Shown here in pieces: positions 1 to 11,499 of a DNA stretch of 34,596 bases (its first letter is position 1; each line of letters begins with the position of its first letter). Under the pieces are notes generated by a model, which worked only from the letters and a program-made list of their open reading frames with translations, did no database searches and was not told the origin of the DNA. The position numbers were made by a program, and so were the translations under genes. The stretch covers positions 1 to 34,596 of the forward strand of contig NW_003150979.1 of assembly GCF_000003605.2 (NCBI RefSeq), written 5' to 3'. This DNA comes from Saccoglossus kowalevskii. Its lineage: Eukaryota > Hemichordata > Enteropneusta > Harrimaniidae.

Positions 1-522
1 AGTTCATCATAGAGAATATATATTAAAGACCACTGGGTCGACATGTTATTGGCCAATATTAGACCCCAATATAGGCCATTGTAGAGAATATATATTATAG
101 ACCACTGGCTTTACATGTTATTGGCCAATATTGACCCCAATATAGGCCATTGTAGAGCATATATATTATAGACCACTGGCTTTACATGTTATTGGCCAAC
201 ATTGACCCCAATATAGGCCATTATAGAGCATATATAATATAGACCACTGGCTTTACATGTTATTGGCCAATATTGACCCCAATATAGGCCATTGTAGAGC
301 ATATATATTATAGACCACTGGCTTTACATGTTATTGGCCTATATTGACCCCAATATAGGCTATTGTAGAGAATATATATTATAGACCACTGGCTTTACAT
401 GTTATTGGCCAATATTGACCCCAATATAGGCAATTTTAGAGCATATATATTATAGACCACTGGCTTTACATGTTATTGGCCAATATTGACCCCAATATAG
501 GCCATTATAGAGCATATATATT

Positions 523-570
523 ATTGGCCAATATTGTCTCCAATATAGGCTATTGTAGAGAATATATATT
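523..570 (+). repeat. 48-bp short monomer (type example)
   Basis: After a normal TA tract, the block AGACCACTGGCTTTACATG is missing and the sequence goes straight into ATTGGCCAATATTG. The next full monomer starts at 571, so this one is 48 bp, 23 bp shorter than the standard. The lost segment lies between two TTAT tetranucleotides, which suggests one slippage or recombination event. Most short monomers also carry GTCTCC where the full ones have GACCCC. Others begin at 1181, 1300, 2698 and 5600 and recur throughout, commonly after a monomer ending CCATTATAGACCATATAT. Confidence 0.9.
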
Positions 571-1560
571 ATAGACCACTGGCTTTACATGTTATTGGCC
601 AATATTGACCCCAATATATGCCAATGTAGAGAATATATATTATAGACCACTGGCTTTACATGTTATTGGCCAATATTGACCCCAGTATACGCCATTGTAG
701 AGAATATATATTATAGACCACTGGCTTTACATGTTATTGGCCAATATTGACTCCAATATAGCCATTGTAGATATATATTATTGGCCAATATTGTCTCCAA
801 TATAGCCATTGTAGAGATATATATTATAGACCACTGGCTTTACATGTTATTGGCCAATATTGACCCCATTATAGGCCATTGTAGAGCATATATATTATAG
901 ACCACTGGGTTTACATTTTATTGGCCAATATTGACCCCAATATAGACCATTGTAGAGCATATATATTATAGACCACTGGCTTTACATGTTATTGGCCAAT
1001 ATTGACCCCAATATAGGCTATTGTAGAGAATATATATTATAGACCACTGGCTTTACATGTTATTGGCCAATATTGACCCCAATATAGGCCATTGTAGAGC
1101 ATATATATTATAGACCACTGGCTTTACATGTTATTGGCCAATATTGACCCCAATATAGGCCATTATAGACCATATATATTATTGGCCAATATTGTCTCCA
1201 ATATAGGCTATTGTAGAGAATATATATTATAGACCACTGGCTTTACATGTTATTGGCCAATATTTACCCCAATATAGGCCATTATAGACCATATATATTA
1301 TTGGCCAATATTGTCTCCAATATAGGCTATTGTAGAGAATATATATTATAGACCACTGGCTTTACATGTCATTGGCCAATATTGACTCCAATATAGGCCA
1401 TTGTAGAGAATATATATTATAGACCACTGGCTTTACATGTTATTGGCCAATATTGTCTCCAATATAGGCTATTGTAGAGAATATATATTATAGACCACTG
1501 GCTTTACCTGTTATTGGCCAATATTGACCCCAATATAGGCCATTGTAGAGCATATATATT

Positions 1561-1631
1561 ATAGACCACTGGCTTTACATGTTATTGGCCAATATTGACC
1601 CCAATATAGGCCATTGTAGAGCATATATATT
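1561..1631 (+). repeat. Representative 71-bp satellite monomer
   Basis: This is a good reference copy of the commonest type, 26 of 71 bases G or C and no CpG. Within it, 1583..1594 is the 12-bp palindrome TATTGGCCAATA. The segment 1587..1612 is an inverted repeat with arms GGCCAATATT and AATATAGGCC (one mismatched pair) around GACCCC. CCAAT occurs at 1589 and 1601 on the plus strand and once on the minus strand (ATTGG at 1584). The 3' part is a TA-rich tract. There is also a weak internal direct repeat, CCAATATTG against CCAATATAG. The start phase is arbitrary. Confidence 0.95.
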
Positions 1632-2554
1632 ATAGACCACTGACTTTACATGTTATTGGCCAATATTGACCCCAATATAGGCCATTGTAGAGCATATATA
1701 TTATAGACCACTGGCTTTACATGTTATTGACCAATATTGACCCCAATATAGGCCATTGTAGAGCATATATATTATAGACCACTGGCTTTACATGTTATTG
1801 GCCAATATTGACCCCAATATAGGCCATTGTAGAGCATATATATTATAGACCACTGGCTTTACATGTTATTGGCCAATATTGACCCCAATATAGGCCATTG
1901 TAGAGCATATATATTATCGACCACTGGCTTTACATGTTATTGGCCAATATTGACCCCAATATAGGCCATTATAGAGCATATATATTACAGACCACTGGCT
2001 TTACATGTTATTGACCAATATTGACCCCAATATAGGCCATTGTAGAGCATATATATTATAGACCACTGGCTTTACATGTTATTGACCAATATTGACCCCA
2101 ATATAGGCCATTGTAGAGCATATATATTATAGACCACTGGCTTTACATGTTATTGGCCAATATTGACCCCAATATAGGCCATTGTAGAGCATATATATTA
2201 TAGACCACTGGCTTTACATGTTATTGGCCAATATTGACCCCAATATAGGCCATTGTAGAGCATATATATTATCGACCACTGGCTTTACATGTTATTGGCC
2301 AATATTGACCCCAATATAGGCCATTATAGAGCATATATATTATAGACCACTGGCTTTACATGTTATTGACCAATATTGACCCCAATATAGGCCATTGTAG
2401 AGCATATATATTATAGACCACTGGCTTTACATGTTATTGGCCAATATTGACCCCAATATAGGCCATTGTAGAGCATATATATTATAGACCACTGGCTTTA
2501 CATGTTATTGGCCAATATTGACCCCAATATAGGCTATTGTAGAGAATATATATT
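1561..2554 (+). repeat. Phase-perfect run of 14 full-length monomers
   Basis: Fourteen successive monomers keep a 71-bp period with no indel: ATAGACC or a one-base variant begins at each multiple of 71 from 1561 to 2484, and the next starts at 2555. The run has a secondary 5-monomer period. A TATCGACC variant at 1916 recurs at 2271 (355 bp later). Each is followed at similar distances by a CCATTATAGAG monomer and then a TTATTGACCAAT monomer. This is the simplest local higher-order repeat in the window. The same variants recur near 11602 and 11957, also 355 bp apart. Confidence 0.85.
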
Positions 2555-2757
2555 ATAGACCACTGGCTTTACATGTTATTGGCCAATATTGAACCCCAAT
2601 ATACGCCATTGTAGAGAATATATATTATAGACCACTGGCTTTACATGTTATTGGCCAATATTGACCCCAATATAGGCCATTGTAGAGCATATATATTATT
2701 GGCCAATATTGTCTCCAATATAGGCTATTGTAGAGAATATTTATTAAAGACCACTGG

Positions 2758-2763
2758 GTCGAC
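2758..2763. repeat. GTCGAC-bearing monomer variant (marker)
   Basis: In this monomer TGGCTTTACATG is replaced by TGGGTCGACATG. The variant occurs six times: 37, 2758, 12445, 25594, 30284 and 32231. It is always preceded by ATTAAAGACC and usually by a 48-bp short monomer. It supplies the only GTCGAC hexamers I noticed in the satellite and serves as a landmark for the higher-order copies. Confidence 0.85.
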
Positions 2764-3155
2764 ATGTTATTGGCCAATATTGACCCCAATATAGGCCATT
2801 GTAGAGAATATATATTATAGACCACTGGCTTTACATGTTATTGGCCAATATTGACCCCAATATAGGCCATTGTAGAGCATATATATTATAGACCACTGGC
2901 TTTACATGTTATTGGCCAATATTGACCCCAATATAGGCCATTGTAGAGCATATATATTATAGACCACTGACTTTACATGTTATTGGCCAATATTGACCCC
3001 AATATAGGCCATTGTAGAGCATATATATTATAGACCACTGGCTTTACATGTTATTGGCCAATATTGACCCCAATATAGGCCATTATAGAGCATATATATT
3101 ATAGACCACTGGCTTTACATGTTATTGGCCAATATTGACCCCAATATAGGCCATT

Positions 3156-3165
3156 GTAAAACATG
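3156..3165. repeat. GTAAAACATG-bearing monomer variant (marker)
   Basis: GTAGAGCATATATA is changed to GTAAAACATGTATA by three clustered substitutions in one monomer. I find it at 3156, 6322, 9681, 12843, 17264, 22847, 26905, 30682, 32629 and 33438. The spacing between copies equals the offsets of other markers, so all descend from one event followed by block duplication. Confidence 0.8.
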
Positions 3166-3420
3166 TATATTATAGACCACTGGCTTTACATGTTATTGGC
3201 CAATATTGACCCCAATATAGGCCATTGTAGAGCATATATATTATAGACCACTGGCTTTACATGTTATTGCCAATATTGACCCCAATATAGGCTATTGTAG
3301 AGAATATATATTATAGACCACTGGCTTTACATGTTATTGGCCAATATTGATCCCAATATAGGCCATTATAGAGCATATATATTATAGACCATTGGCTATA
3401 CATGTTATTGGCCAATATTG

Positions 3421-3475
3421 ACCCCAATATAGGCCATTATAGACCACTGGCTTTACATGTTATTGGCCAATATTG
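3421..3475 (+). repeat. 55-bp monomer lacking 16 bp (type example)
   Basis: GGCCATTATAGA is followed immediately by CCACTGGCTTTAC, so the TA-rich GAGCATATATATTATA segment is lost. In a full monomer of the CCATTATAG type the 8-bp sequence ATTATAGA occurs on both sides of this segment, so one slippage between the two copies gives exactly this product. Equivalent junctions are near 6604, 9964, 13128, 15790 and 33721. A related junction with GTAGACC occurs at 17335 and 26976. The coordinates given are approximate at the left edge because the phase is arbitrary. Confidence 0.75.
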
Positions 3476-5499
3476 ACCCCATTATAGGCCATTGTAGAGC
3501 ATATATATTATAGACCACTGGCTTTACATGTTATTGGCCAATATTGACCCCAATATAGACCATTGTAGAGCATATATATTATAGACCACTGGCTTTACAT
3601 GTTATTGGCCAATATTGACCCCAATATAGGCTATTGTAGAGAATATATATTATAGACCACTGGCTTTACATGTTATTGGCCAATATTGACCCCAATATAG
3701 GCCATTGTAGAGCATATATATTATAGACCACTGGCTTTACATGTTATTGGCCAATATTGACCCCAATATAGGCCATTATAGACCATATATATTATTGGCC
3801 AATACTGTCTCCAATATAGGCTATTGTAGAGAATATATATTATAGACCACTGGCTTTACATGTTATTGGCCAATATTTACCCCAATATAGGCCATTATAG
3901 ACCATATATATTATTGGCCAATATTGTCTCCAATATAGGCTATTGTAGAGAATATATATTATAGACCACTGGCTTTACATGTCATTGGCCAATATTGACT
4001 CCAATATAGGCCATTGTAGAGAATATATATTATAGACCACTGGCTTTACATGTTATTGGCCAATATTGACCCCAATATAGGCCATTGTAGAGCATATATA
4101 TTATAGACCACTGGCTTTACATGTTATTGGCCAATATTGACCCCAATATAGGCCATTGTAGAGCATATATATTATAGACCACTGGCTTTACATGTTATTG
4201 GCCAATATTGACCCCAATATAGGCCATTGTAGAGCATATATATTATAGACCACTGGCTTTACATGTTATTGGCCAATATTGACCCCAATATAGGCCATTG
4301 TAGAGCATATATATTATCGACCACTGGCTTTACATGTTATTGGCCAATATTGACCCCAATATAGGCCATTATAGAGCATATATATTATAGACCATTGGCT
4401 TTACATGTTATTGGCCAATGTTGACCCCAATATAGGCCATTGTAGAGCATATATATTATAGATCACTGGCTTTACATGTTATTGGCCAATATTGACCCCA
4501 ATATAGGCCATTGTAGAGCATATATATTATAGACCACTGGCTTTACATGTTATTGGCCAATATTGACCCCAATATAGGCTATTGTAGAGAATATATATTA
4601 TAGACCACTGGCTTTACATGTTATTGGCCAATATTGTCTCCAATATAGGCTATTGTAGAGAATATATATTATAGACCACTGGCTTTACCTGTTATTGGCC
4701 AATATTGACCCCAATATAGGCCATTGTAGAGCATATATATTATAGACCACTGGCTTTACATGTTATTGGCCAATATTGACCCCAATATAGGCCATTGTAG
4801 AGCATATATATTATAGACCACTGACTTTACATGTTATTGGCCAATATTGACCCCAATATAGGCCATTGTAGAGCATATATATTATAGACCACTGGCTTTA
4901 CATGTTATTGGCCAATGTTGACCCCAATATAGGCCATTGTAGAGCATATATATTATAGATCACTGGCTTTACATGTTATTGGCCAATATTGACCCCAATA
5001 TAGGCCATTGTAGAGCATATATATTATAGACCACTGGCTTTACATGTTATTGGCCAATATTGACCCCAATATAGGCCATTGTAGAGCATATATATTATAG
5101 ACCACTGGCTTTACATGTTATTGGCCAATATTGACCCCAATATAGGCCATTGTAGAGCATATATATTATAGACCACTGGCTTTACATGTTATTGGCCAAT
5201 ATTGACCCTAATATACGCCATTGTAGAGAATATATATTATAGACCACTGGCTTTACATGTCATTGGCCAATATTGACCCCAATATACGCCATTGTAGAGA
5301 ATATATATTATAGACCACTGGCTTTACATGTTATTGGCCAATATTGACTCCAATATAGGCCATTGTAGAGCATATATATTATTGGCCAATATTGTCTCCA
5401 ATATAGGCCATTGTAGAGAATATATATTATAGACCACTGGCTTTACATGTTATTGGCCAATATTGACTCCAATATAGGCTATTGTAGAGAATATATATT

Positions 5500-5551
5500 A
5501 TAGACCACTGGCTTTACATGTTATTGGCCAATATTGACCCCAATATATATT
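5500..5551 (+). repeat. 52-bp monomer lacking 19 bp (type example)
   Basis: Here CCCCAATATA runs directly into TATTATTGGCC, so the GGCCATTGTAGAGCATATA segment is absent. The gap is bounded by ATATA on both sides in a full monomer. It is followed by a 48-bp short monomer starting at 5552. The same arrangement recurs near 8901, 14731 (with TTTTTGG instead of TTATTGG), 22141 and 31361, always in the same order relative to other markers. It is therefore an inherited part of the larger repeat unit and not an independent loss each time. Confidence 0.85.
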
Positions 5552-5899
5552 ATTGGCCAATATTGACCCCAATATAGGCCATTATAGAGCATATATATTA
5601 TTGGCCAATATTGTCTCCAATATAGGCTATTGTAGAGAATATATATTATAGACCACTGGCTTTACATGTTATTGGCCAATATTGACTCCAATATAGGCTA
5701 TTGTAGAGACTATCTATTATAGACCACTGGCTTTACATGTCATTGGCCAATATTGACTCCAATATGGGCCATTGTAGAGAATATATATTATAGACCACTG
5801 GCTTTACATGTTATTGGCCAATATTGTCTCCAATATAGGACATTGTAGAGAATATATATTATAGACCACTGGCTTTACATGTTATTGGCCAATATTGAC

Positions 5900-6060
5900 C
5901 CCAATATAGAGAATATATATTATAGACCACTGGCTTTACATGTTATTGGCCAATATTGACCCCAATATAGGCTATTGTAGAGAATATATATTATAGACCA
6001 CTGGCTTTACATGTTATTGGCCAATATTGACTCCAATATAGAGAATATATATTATAGACC
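5900..6060 (+). repeat. Cluster of 61-bp monomers lacking 10 bp
   Basis: At about 5901 and 6031 CCAATATA is followed directly by GAGAATATAT. The usual GGCTATTGTA is missing, which leaves 61-bp monomers. The lost segment is bounded by TAG on both sides in the full-length form. The same pair occurs near 9266 and 9399, near 15107, 15233 and 15293 (three copies, one with an added TA), near 22501 and 22634, and near 33095 and 33153. The conserved pairing marks a fixed section of the higher-order unit. Confidence 0.8.
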
Positions 6061-8458
6061 ACTGGCTTTACATGTTATTGGCCAATATTAACTCCAATAT
6101 AGGCTATTGTAGAGAATATATATTATATACCACTGGCTTTACATGTTATTGACCAATATTGACCCCAATATAGGCCATTGTAGAGAATATATATTTTAAA
6201 CCACTGGCTTTACATGTTATTGGCCAATATTGACCCTAATATAGGCCATTGTAGAGCATATATATTATAGACCACTGACTTTACATGTTATTGGCCAATA
6301 TTGACCCCAATATAGGCCATTGTAAAACATGTATATTATAGACCACTGGCTTTACATGTTATTGTCCAATATTGACCCCAATATAGGCCATTGTAGAGCA
6401 TATATATTATAGACCACTGGCTTTACATGTTATTGGCCAATATTGACCCCAATATAGGCTATTGTAGAGAATATATATTATAGACCACTGGCTTTACATG
6501 TTATTGGCCAATATTGATCCCAATATAGGCCATTATAGAGCATATATATTATAGACCATTGGCTATACATGTTATTGGCCAATATTGACCCCAATATAGG
6601 CCATTATAGACCACTGGCTTTACATGTTATTGGCCAATATTGACCCCATTATAGGCCATTGTAGAGCATATATATTATAGACCACTGGCTTTGCATGTTA
6701 TTGGCCAATATTGACCCCAATATAGACCATTGTAGAGCATATATATTATAGACCACTGGCTTTACATGTTATTGGCCAATATTGACCCCAATATAGGCTA
6801 TTGTAGAGAATATATATTATAGACCACTGGCTTTACATGTTATTGGCCAATATTGACCCCAATATAGGCCATTGTAGAGCATATATATTATAGACCACTG
6901 GCTTTACATGTTATTGGCCAATATTGACCCCAATATAGGCCATTATAGACCATATATATTATTGGCCAATATTGACCCCAATATAGGCCATTATAGACCA
7001 TATATATTATTGGCCAATATTGTCTCCAATATAGGCTATTGTAGAGAATATATATTATAGACCACTGACTTTACATGTCATTGGCCAATATTGACTCCAA
7101 TATAGGCCATTGTAGAGAATATATATTATAGACCACTGGCTTTACATGTTATTGGCCAATATTGACCCCAATATAGGCCATTATAGAGCATATATATTAT
7201 AGACCATTGGCTTTACATGTTATTGGCCAATATTGACCACAATATAGGCCATTATAGACCATATATATTATTGGCCAATATTGTCTCCAATATAGGCTAT
7301 TGTAGAGAATATATATTAAAGACCACTGGCTTTACCTGTTATTGGCCAATATTGACTCCAATATAGGCCATTGTAGAGCATATATATTATTGGCCAATAT
7401 TGTCTCCAATATAGGCCATTGTAGAGAATATATATTATAGACCACTGGCTTTACATGTTATTGGCCAATATTGACTCCAATATAGGCTATTGTAGAGAAT
7501 ATATATTATAGACCACTGGTTTTACATGTTATTGGCCAATATTGACCCCAATATAGGCCATTGTAGAGCATATATATTATAGACCACTGGCTTTACATGT
7601 TATTGTCCAATATTGACCCCAATATAGGCCATTATAGACCATATATATTATTGGCCAATATTGTCTCCAATATAGGCTATTGTAGAGAATATATATTATA
7701 GACCACTGGCTTTACATGTTATTGGCCAATATTTACCCCAATATAGGCCATTATAGACCATATATATTATTGGCCAATATTGTCTCCAATATAGGCTATT
7801 GTAGAGAATATATATTATAGACCACTGGCTTTACATGTCATTGGCCAATATTGACTCCAATATAGGCCATTGTAGAGAATATATATTATAGACCACTGGC
7901 TTTACATGTTATTGGCCAATATTGACCCCAATATAGGCCATTGTAGAGCATATATATTATAGACCACTGGCTTTACATGTTATTGGCCAATATTGACCCC
8001 AATATAGGCCATTGTAGAGCATATATATTATAGACCACTGGCTTTACATGTTATTGGCCAATATTGACCCCAATATAGGCCATTGTAGAGCATATATATT
8101 ATAGACCACTGGCTTTACATGTTATTGGCCAATATTGACCCCAATATAGGCCATTGTAGAGCATATATATTATCGACCACTGGCTTTACATGTTATTGGC
8201 CAATATTGACCCCAATATAGGCCATTATAGAGCATATATATTATAGACCATTGGTTTTACATGTTATTGGCCAATATTGACCCCAATATAGGCCATTGTA
8301 GAGCATATATATTATAGACCACTGGCTTTACATGTTATTGGCCAATATTGACCCCAATATAGGCCATTGTAGAGCATATATATTATAGACCACTGGCTTT
8401 ACATGTTATTGGCCAATATTGACCCCAATATAGGCTATTGTAGAGAATATATATTATA

Positions 8459-10749
8459 GACCACTGGCTTTACATGTTATTGGCCAATATTGACCCCAAT
8501 ATAGGCCATTGTAGAGCATATATATTATAGACCACTGGCTTTACATGTTATTGGCCAATATTGACCCTAATATACGCCATTGTAGAGAATATATATTATA
8601 GACCACTGGCTTTACATGTTATTGGCCAATATTGACCCCAATATACGCCATTGTAGAGAATATATATTATAGACCACTGGCTTTACATGTTATTGGCCAA
8701 TATTGACTCCAATATAGGCCATTGTAGAGCATATATATTATTGGCCAATATTGTCTCCAATATAGGCCATTGTAGAGAATATATATTATAGACCACTGGC
8801 TTTACATGTTATTGGCCAATATTGACTCCAATATAGGCTATTGTAGAGAATATATATTATAGACCACTGGCTTTACATGTTATTGGCCAATATTGACCCC
8901 AATATATATTATTGGCCAATATTGACCCCAATATAGGCCATTATAGAGCATATATATTATTGGCCAATATTGTCTCCAATATAAGCTATTGTAGAGAATA
9001 TATATTATAGACCACTGGCTTTACATGTTATTGGCCAATATTGACTCCAATATAGGCTATTGTAGAGACTATCTATTATAGACCACTGGCTTTACATGTC
9101 ATTGGCCAATATTGACTCCAATATGGTCCATTGTAGAGAATATATATTATAGACCACTGGCTTTACATGTTATTGGCCAATATTGTCTCCAATATAGGAC
9201 ATTGTAGAGAATATATATTATAGACCACTGGCTTTACATGTTATTGGCCAATATTGACCCCAATATAGAGAATATATATTATAGACCACTGGCTTTACAT
9301 GTTATTGGCCAATATTGACCCCAATATAGGCTATTGTAGAGAATATATATTATAGACCACTGGCTTTACATGTTATTGGCCAATATTGACTCCAATATAG
9401 AGAATATATATTATAGACCACTGGCTTTACATGTTATTGGCCAATATTAACTCCAATATAGGCTATTGTAGAGAATATATATTATAGACCACTGGCTTTA
9501 CATGTTATTGACCAATATTGACCCCAATATAGGCCATTGTAGAGAATATATATTTTAAACCACTGGCTTTACATGTTATTGGCCAATATTGACCCTAATA
9601 TAGGCCATTGTAGAGCATATATATTATAGACCACTGACTTTACATGTTATTGGCCAATATTGACCCCAATATAGGCCATTGTAAAACATGTATATTATAG
9701 ACCACTGGCTTTACATGTTATTGTCCAATATTGACCCCAATATAGGCCATTGTAGAGCATATATATTATAGACCACTGGCTTTACATGTTATTGGCCAAT
9801 ATTGACCCCAATATAGGCTATTGTAGAGAATATATATTATAGACCACTGGCTTTACATGTTATTGGCCAATATTGATCCCAATATAGGCCATTATAGAGC
9901 ATATATATTATAGACCATTGGCTATACATGTTATTGGCCAATATTGACCCCAATATAGGCCATTATAGACCACTGGCTTTACATGTTATTGGCCAATATT
10001 GACCCCATTATAGGCCATTGTAGAGCATATATATTATAGACCACTGGCTTTGCATGTTATTGGCCAATATTGACCCCAATATAGACCATTGTAGAGCATA
10101 TATATTATAGACCACTGGCTTTACATGTTATTGGCCAATATTGACCCCAATATAGGCTATTGTAGAGAATATATATTATAGACCACTGGCTTTACATGTT
10201 ATTGGCCAATATTGACCCCAATATAGGCCATTGTAGAGCATATATATTATAGACCACTGGCTTTACATGTTATTGGCCAATATTGACCCCAATATAGGCC
10301 ATTATAGACCATATATATTATTGGCCAATATTGACCCCAATATAGGCCATTATAGACCATATATATTATTGGCCAATATTGTCTCCAATATAGGCTATTG
10401 TAGAGAATATATATTATAGACCACTGACTTTACATGTCATTGGCCAATATTGACTCCAATATAGGCCATTGTAGAGAATATATATTATAGACCACTGGCT
10501 TTACATGTTATTGGCCAATATTGACCCCAATATAGGCCATTATAGAGCATATATATTATAGACCATTGGCTTTACATGTTATTGGCCAATATTGACCACA
10601 ATATAGGCCATTATAGACCATATATATTATTGGCCAATATTGTCTCCAATATAGGCTATTGTAGAGAATATATATTAAAGACCACTGGCTTTACCTGTTA
10701 TTGGCCAATATTGACCCCAATATAGGCCATTGTAGAGCATATATATTAT
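8459..10749 (+). repeat. Higher-order repeat segment, copy B
   Basis: This is the partner of 5100..7390 at offset 3,359. The stretch between the two copies (about 7390..8459) matches about 3534..4600 at an offset of 3,856, which is 497 bp or exactly seven monomers larger. The simplest reading is a complex unit of about 3.36 kb repeated in tandem, with seven extra monomers in the first copy (roughly 4.6-5.1 kb). Right of 10749 the pattern changes from short monomers to full-length ones. Confidence 0.85.
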
Positions 10750-11499
10750 AGACCACTGGCTTTACATGTTATTGGCCAATATTGACCCCAATATAGGCCA
10801 TTGTAGAGCATATATATTATAGACCACTGACTTTACATGTTATTGGCCAATATTGACCCCAATATAGGCCATTGTAGAGCATATATATTATAGACCACTG
10901 GCTTTATATGTTATTGACCAATATTGACCCCAATATATAGGCCATTGTAGAGCATATATATTATAGACCACTGGCTTTACATGTTATTGGCCAATATTGA
11001 CCCCAATATAGGCCATTGTAGAGCATATATATTATAGACCACTGGCTTTACATGTTATTGGCCTATATTGACCCCAATATAGGCTATTGTAGAGAATATA
11101 TATTATAGACCACTGGCTTTACATGTTATTGGCCAACATTGACCCCAATATAGGCCATTATAGAGCATATATAATATAGACCACTGGCTTTACATGTTAT
11201 TGGCCAATATTGACCCCAATATAGGCCATTGTAGAGCATATATATTATAGACCACTGGCTTTACATGTTATTGGCCTATATTGACCCCAATATAGGCTAT
11301 TGTAGAGAATATATATTATAGACCACTGGCTTTACATGTTATTGGCCAATATTGACCCCAATATAGGCAATTTTAGAGCATATATATTATAGACCACTGG
11401 CTTTACATGTTATTGGCCAATATTGACCCCAATATAGGCCATTATAGAGCATAAATATTATAGACCATAGGCCATACATGTTATTGGCCAATATTGTCT

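Larger units (their letters stand above)
1815..4570 (+). repeat. Long-range duplicated satellite block, copy 1
   Basis: This block recurs at about 11500..14260. Matching landmarks are TATCGACC (1916 and 11602; 2271 and 11957), GAACCCC (2591 and 12278), GTCGAC (2758 and 12445), GTAAAACATG (3156 and 12843), CCATTATAGGCC (attataggcc at 3481 and 13168), GTCATTGG (3981 and 13668) and TATCGACC (4316 and 14005). The offset is 9,686, then 9,687 and 9,689, the changes being explained by a G inserted near 12196 and a TA inserted near 13692. Edges are approximate. Confidence 0.85.
5100..7390 (+). repeat. Higher-order repeat segment, copy A (offset 3,359 to copy B)
   Basis: This segment matches 8459..10749 at a constant offset of 3,359 bp. 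I checked this at four rare landmarks: CCCTAATATACG (5206 and 8565), GAGACTATC (5706 and 9065), GTAAAACATG (6322 and 9681) and CCACAATAT (7237 and 10596). I saw only a handful of single-base differences, for example TGTCATTGG at about 5258 against TGTTATTGG at about 8617, and ATATGGGCC against ATATGGTCC near 9123. Edges are approximate and were set where the variant patterns stop agreeing. A high identity over about 2.3 kb implies recent duplication or conversion. Confidence 0.85.

Noticed and set aside
1583-1612. Similarity of the TTGGCCAAT/CAATATTG motifs to a cytomegalovirus promoter-upstream region
   Set aside because: The resemblance is limited to short AT-rich and CCAAT-type motifs that arise easily. 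There is no viral gene or longer match, and the motif is part of each satellite monomer.
1561-1631. CENP-B box
   Set aside because: The motif needs CpG-containing core elements; the consensus monomer has no CpG, and no variant monomer shows the core.
1614-1631. TATATAT tracts as TATA-box promoters
   Set aside because: They recur in every monomer as part of the repeat, and no gene lies downstream.
2625-2825. Minus-strand open frame of 66 codons, repeated almost identically at 12312..12512 and 30151..30351
   Set aside because: It reads straight through satellite monomers and begins at a GTG. It stays open only because a 48-bp monomer and the GAACCCC and GTCGAC variants shift the frame of the 71-bp repeat past stops. 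Its recurrence is explained by block duplication; the equivalent places near 25594 and 32231 are broken by small indels. There is no domain, and the repeat as a whole is not coding.
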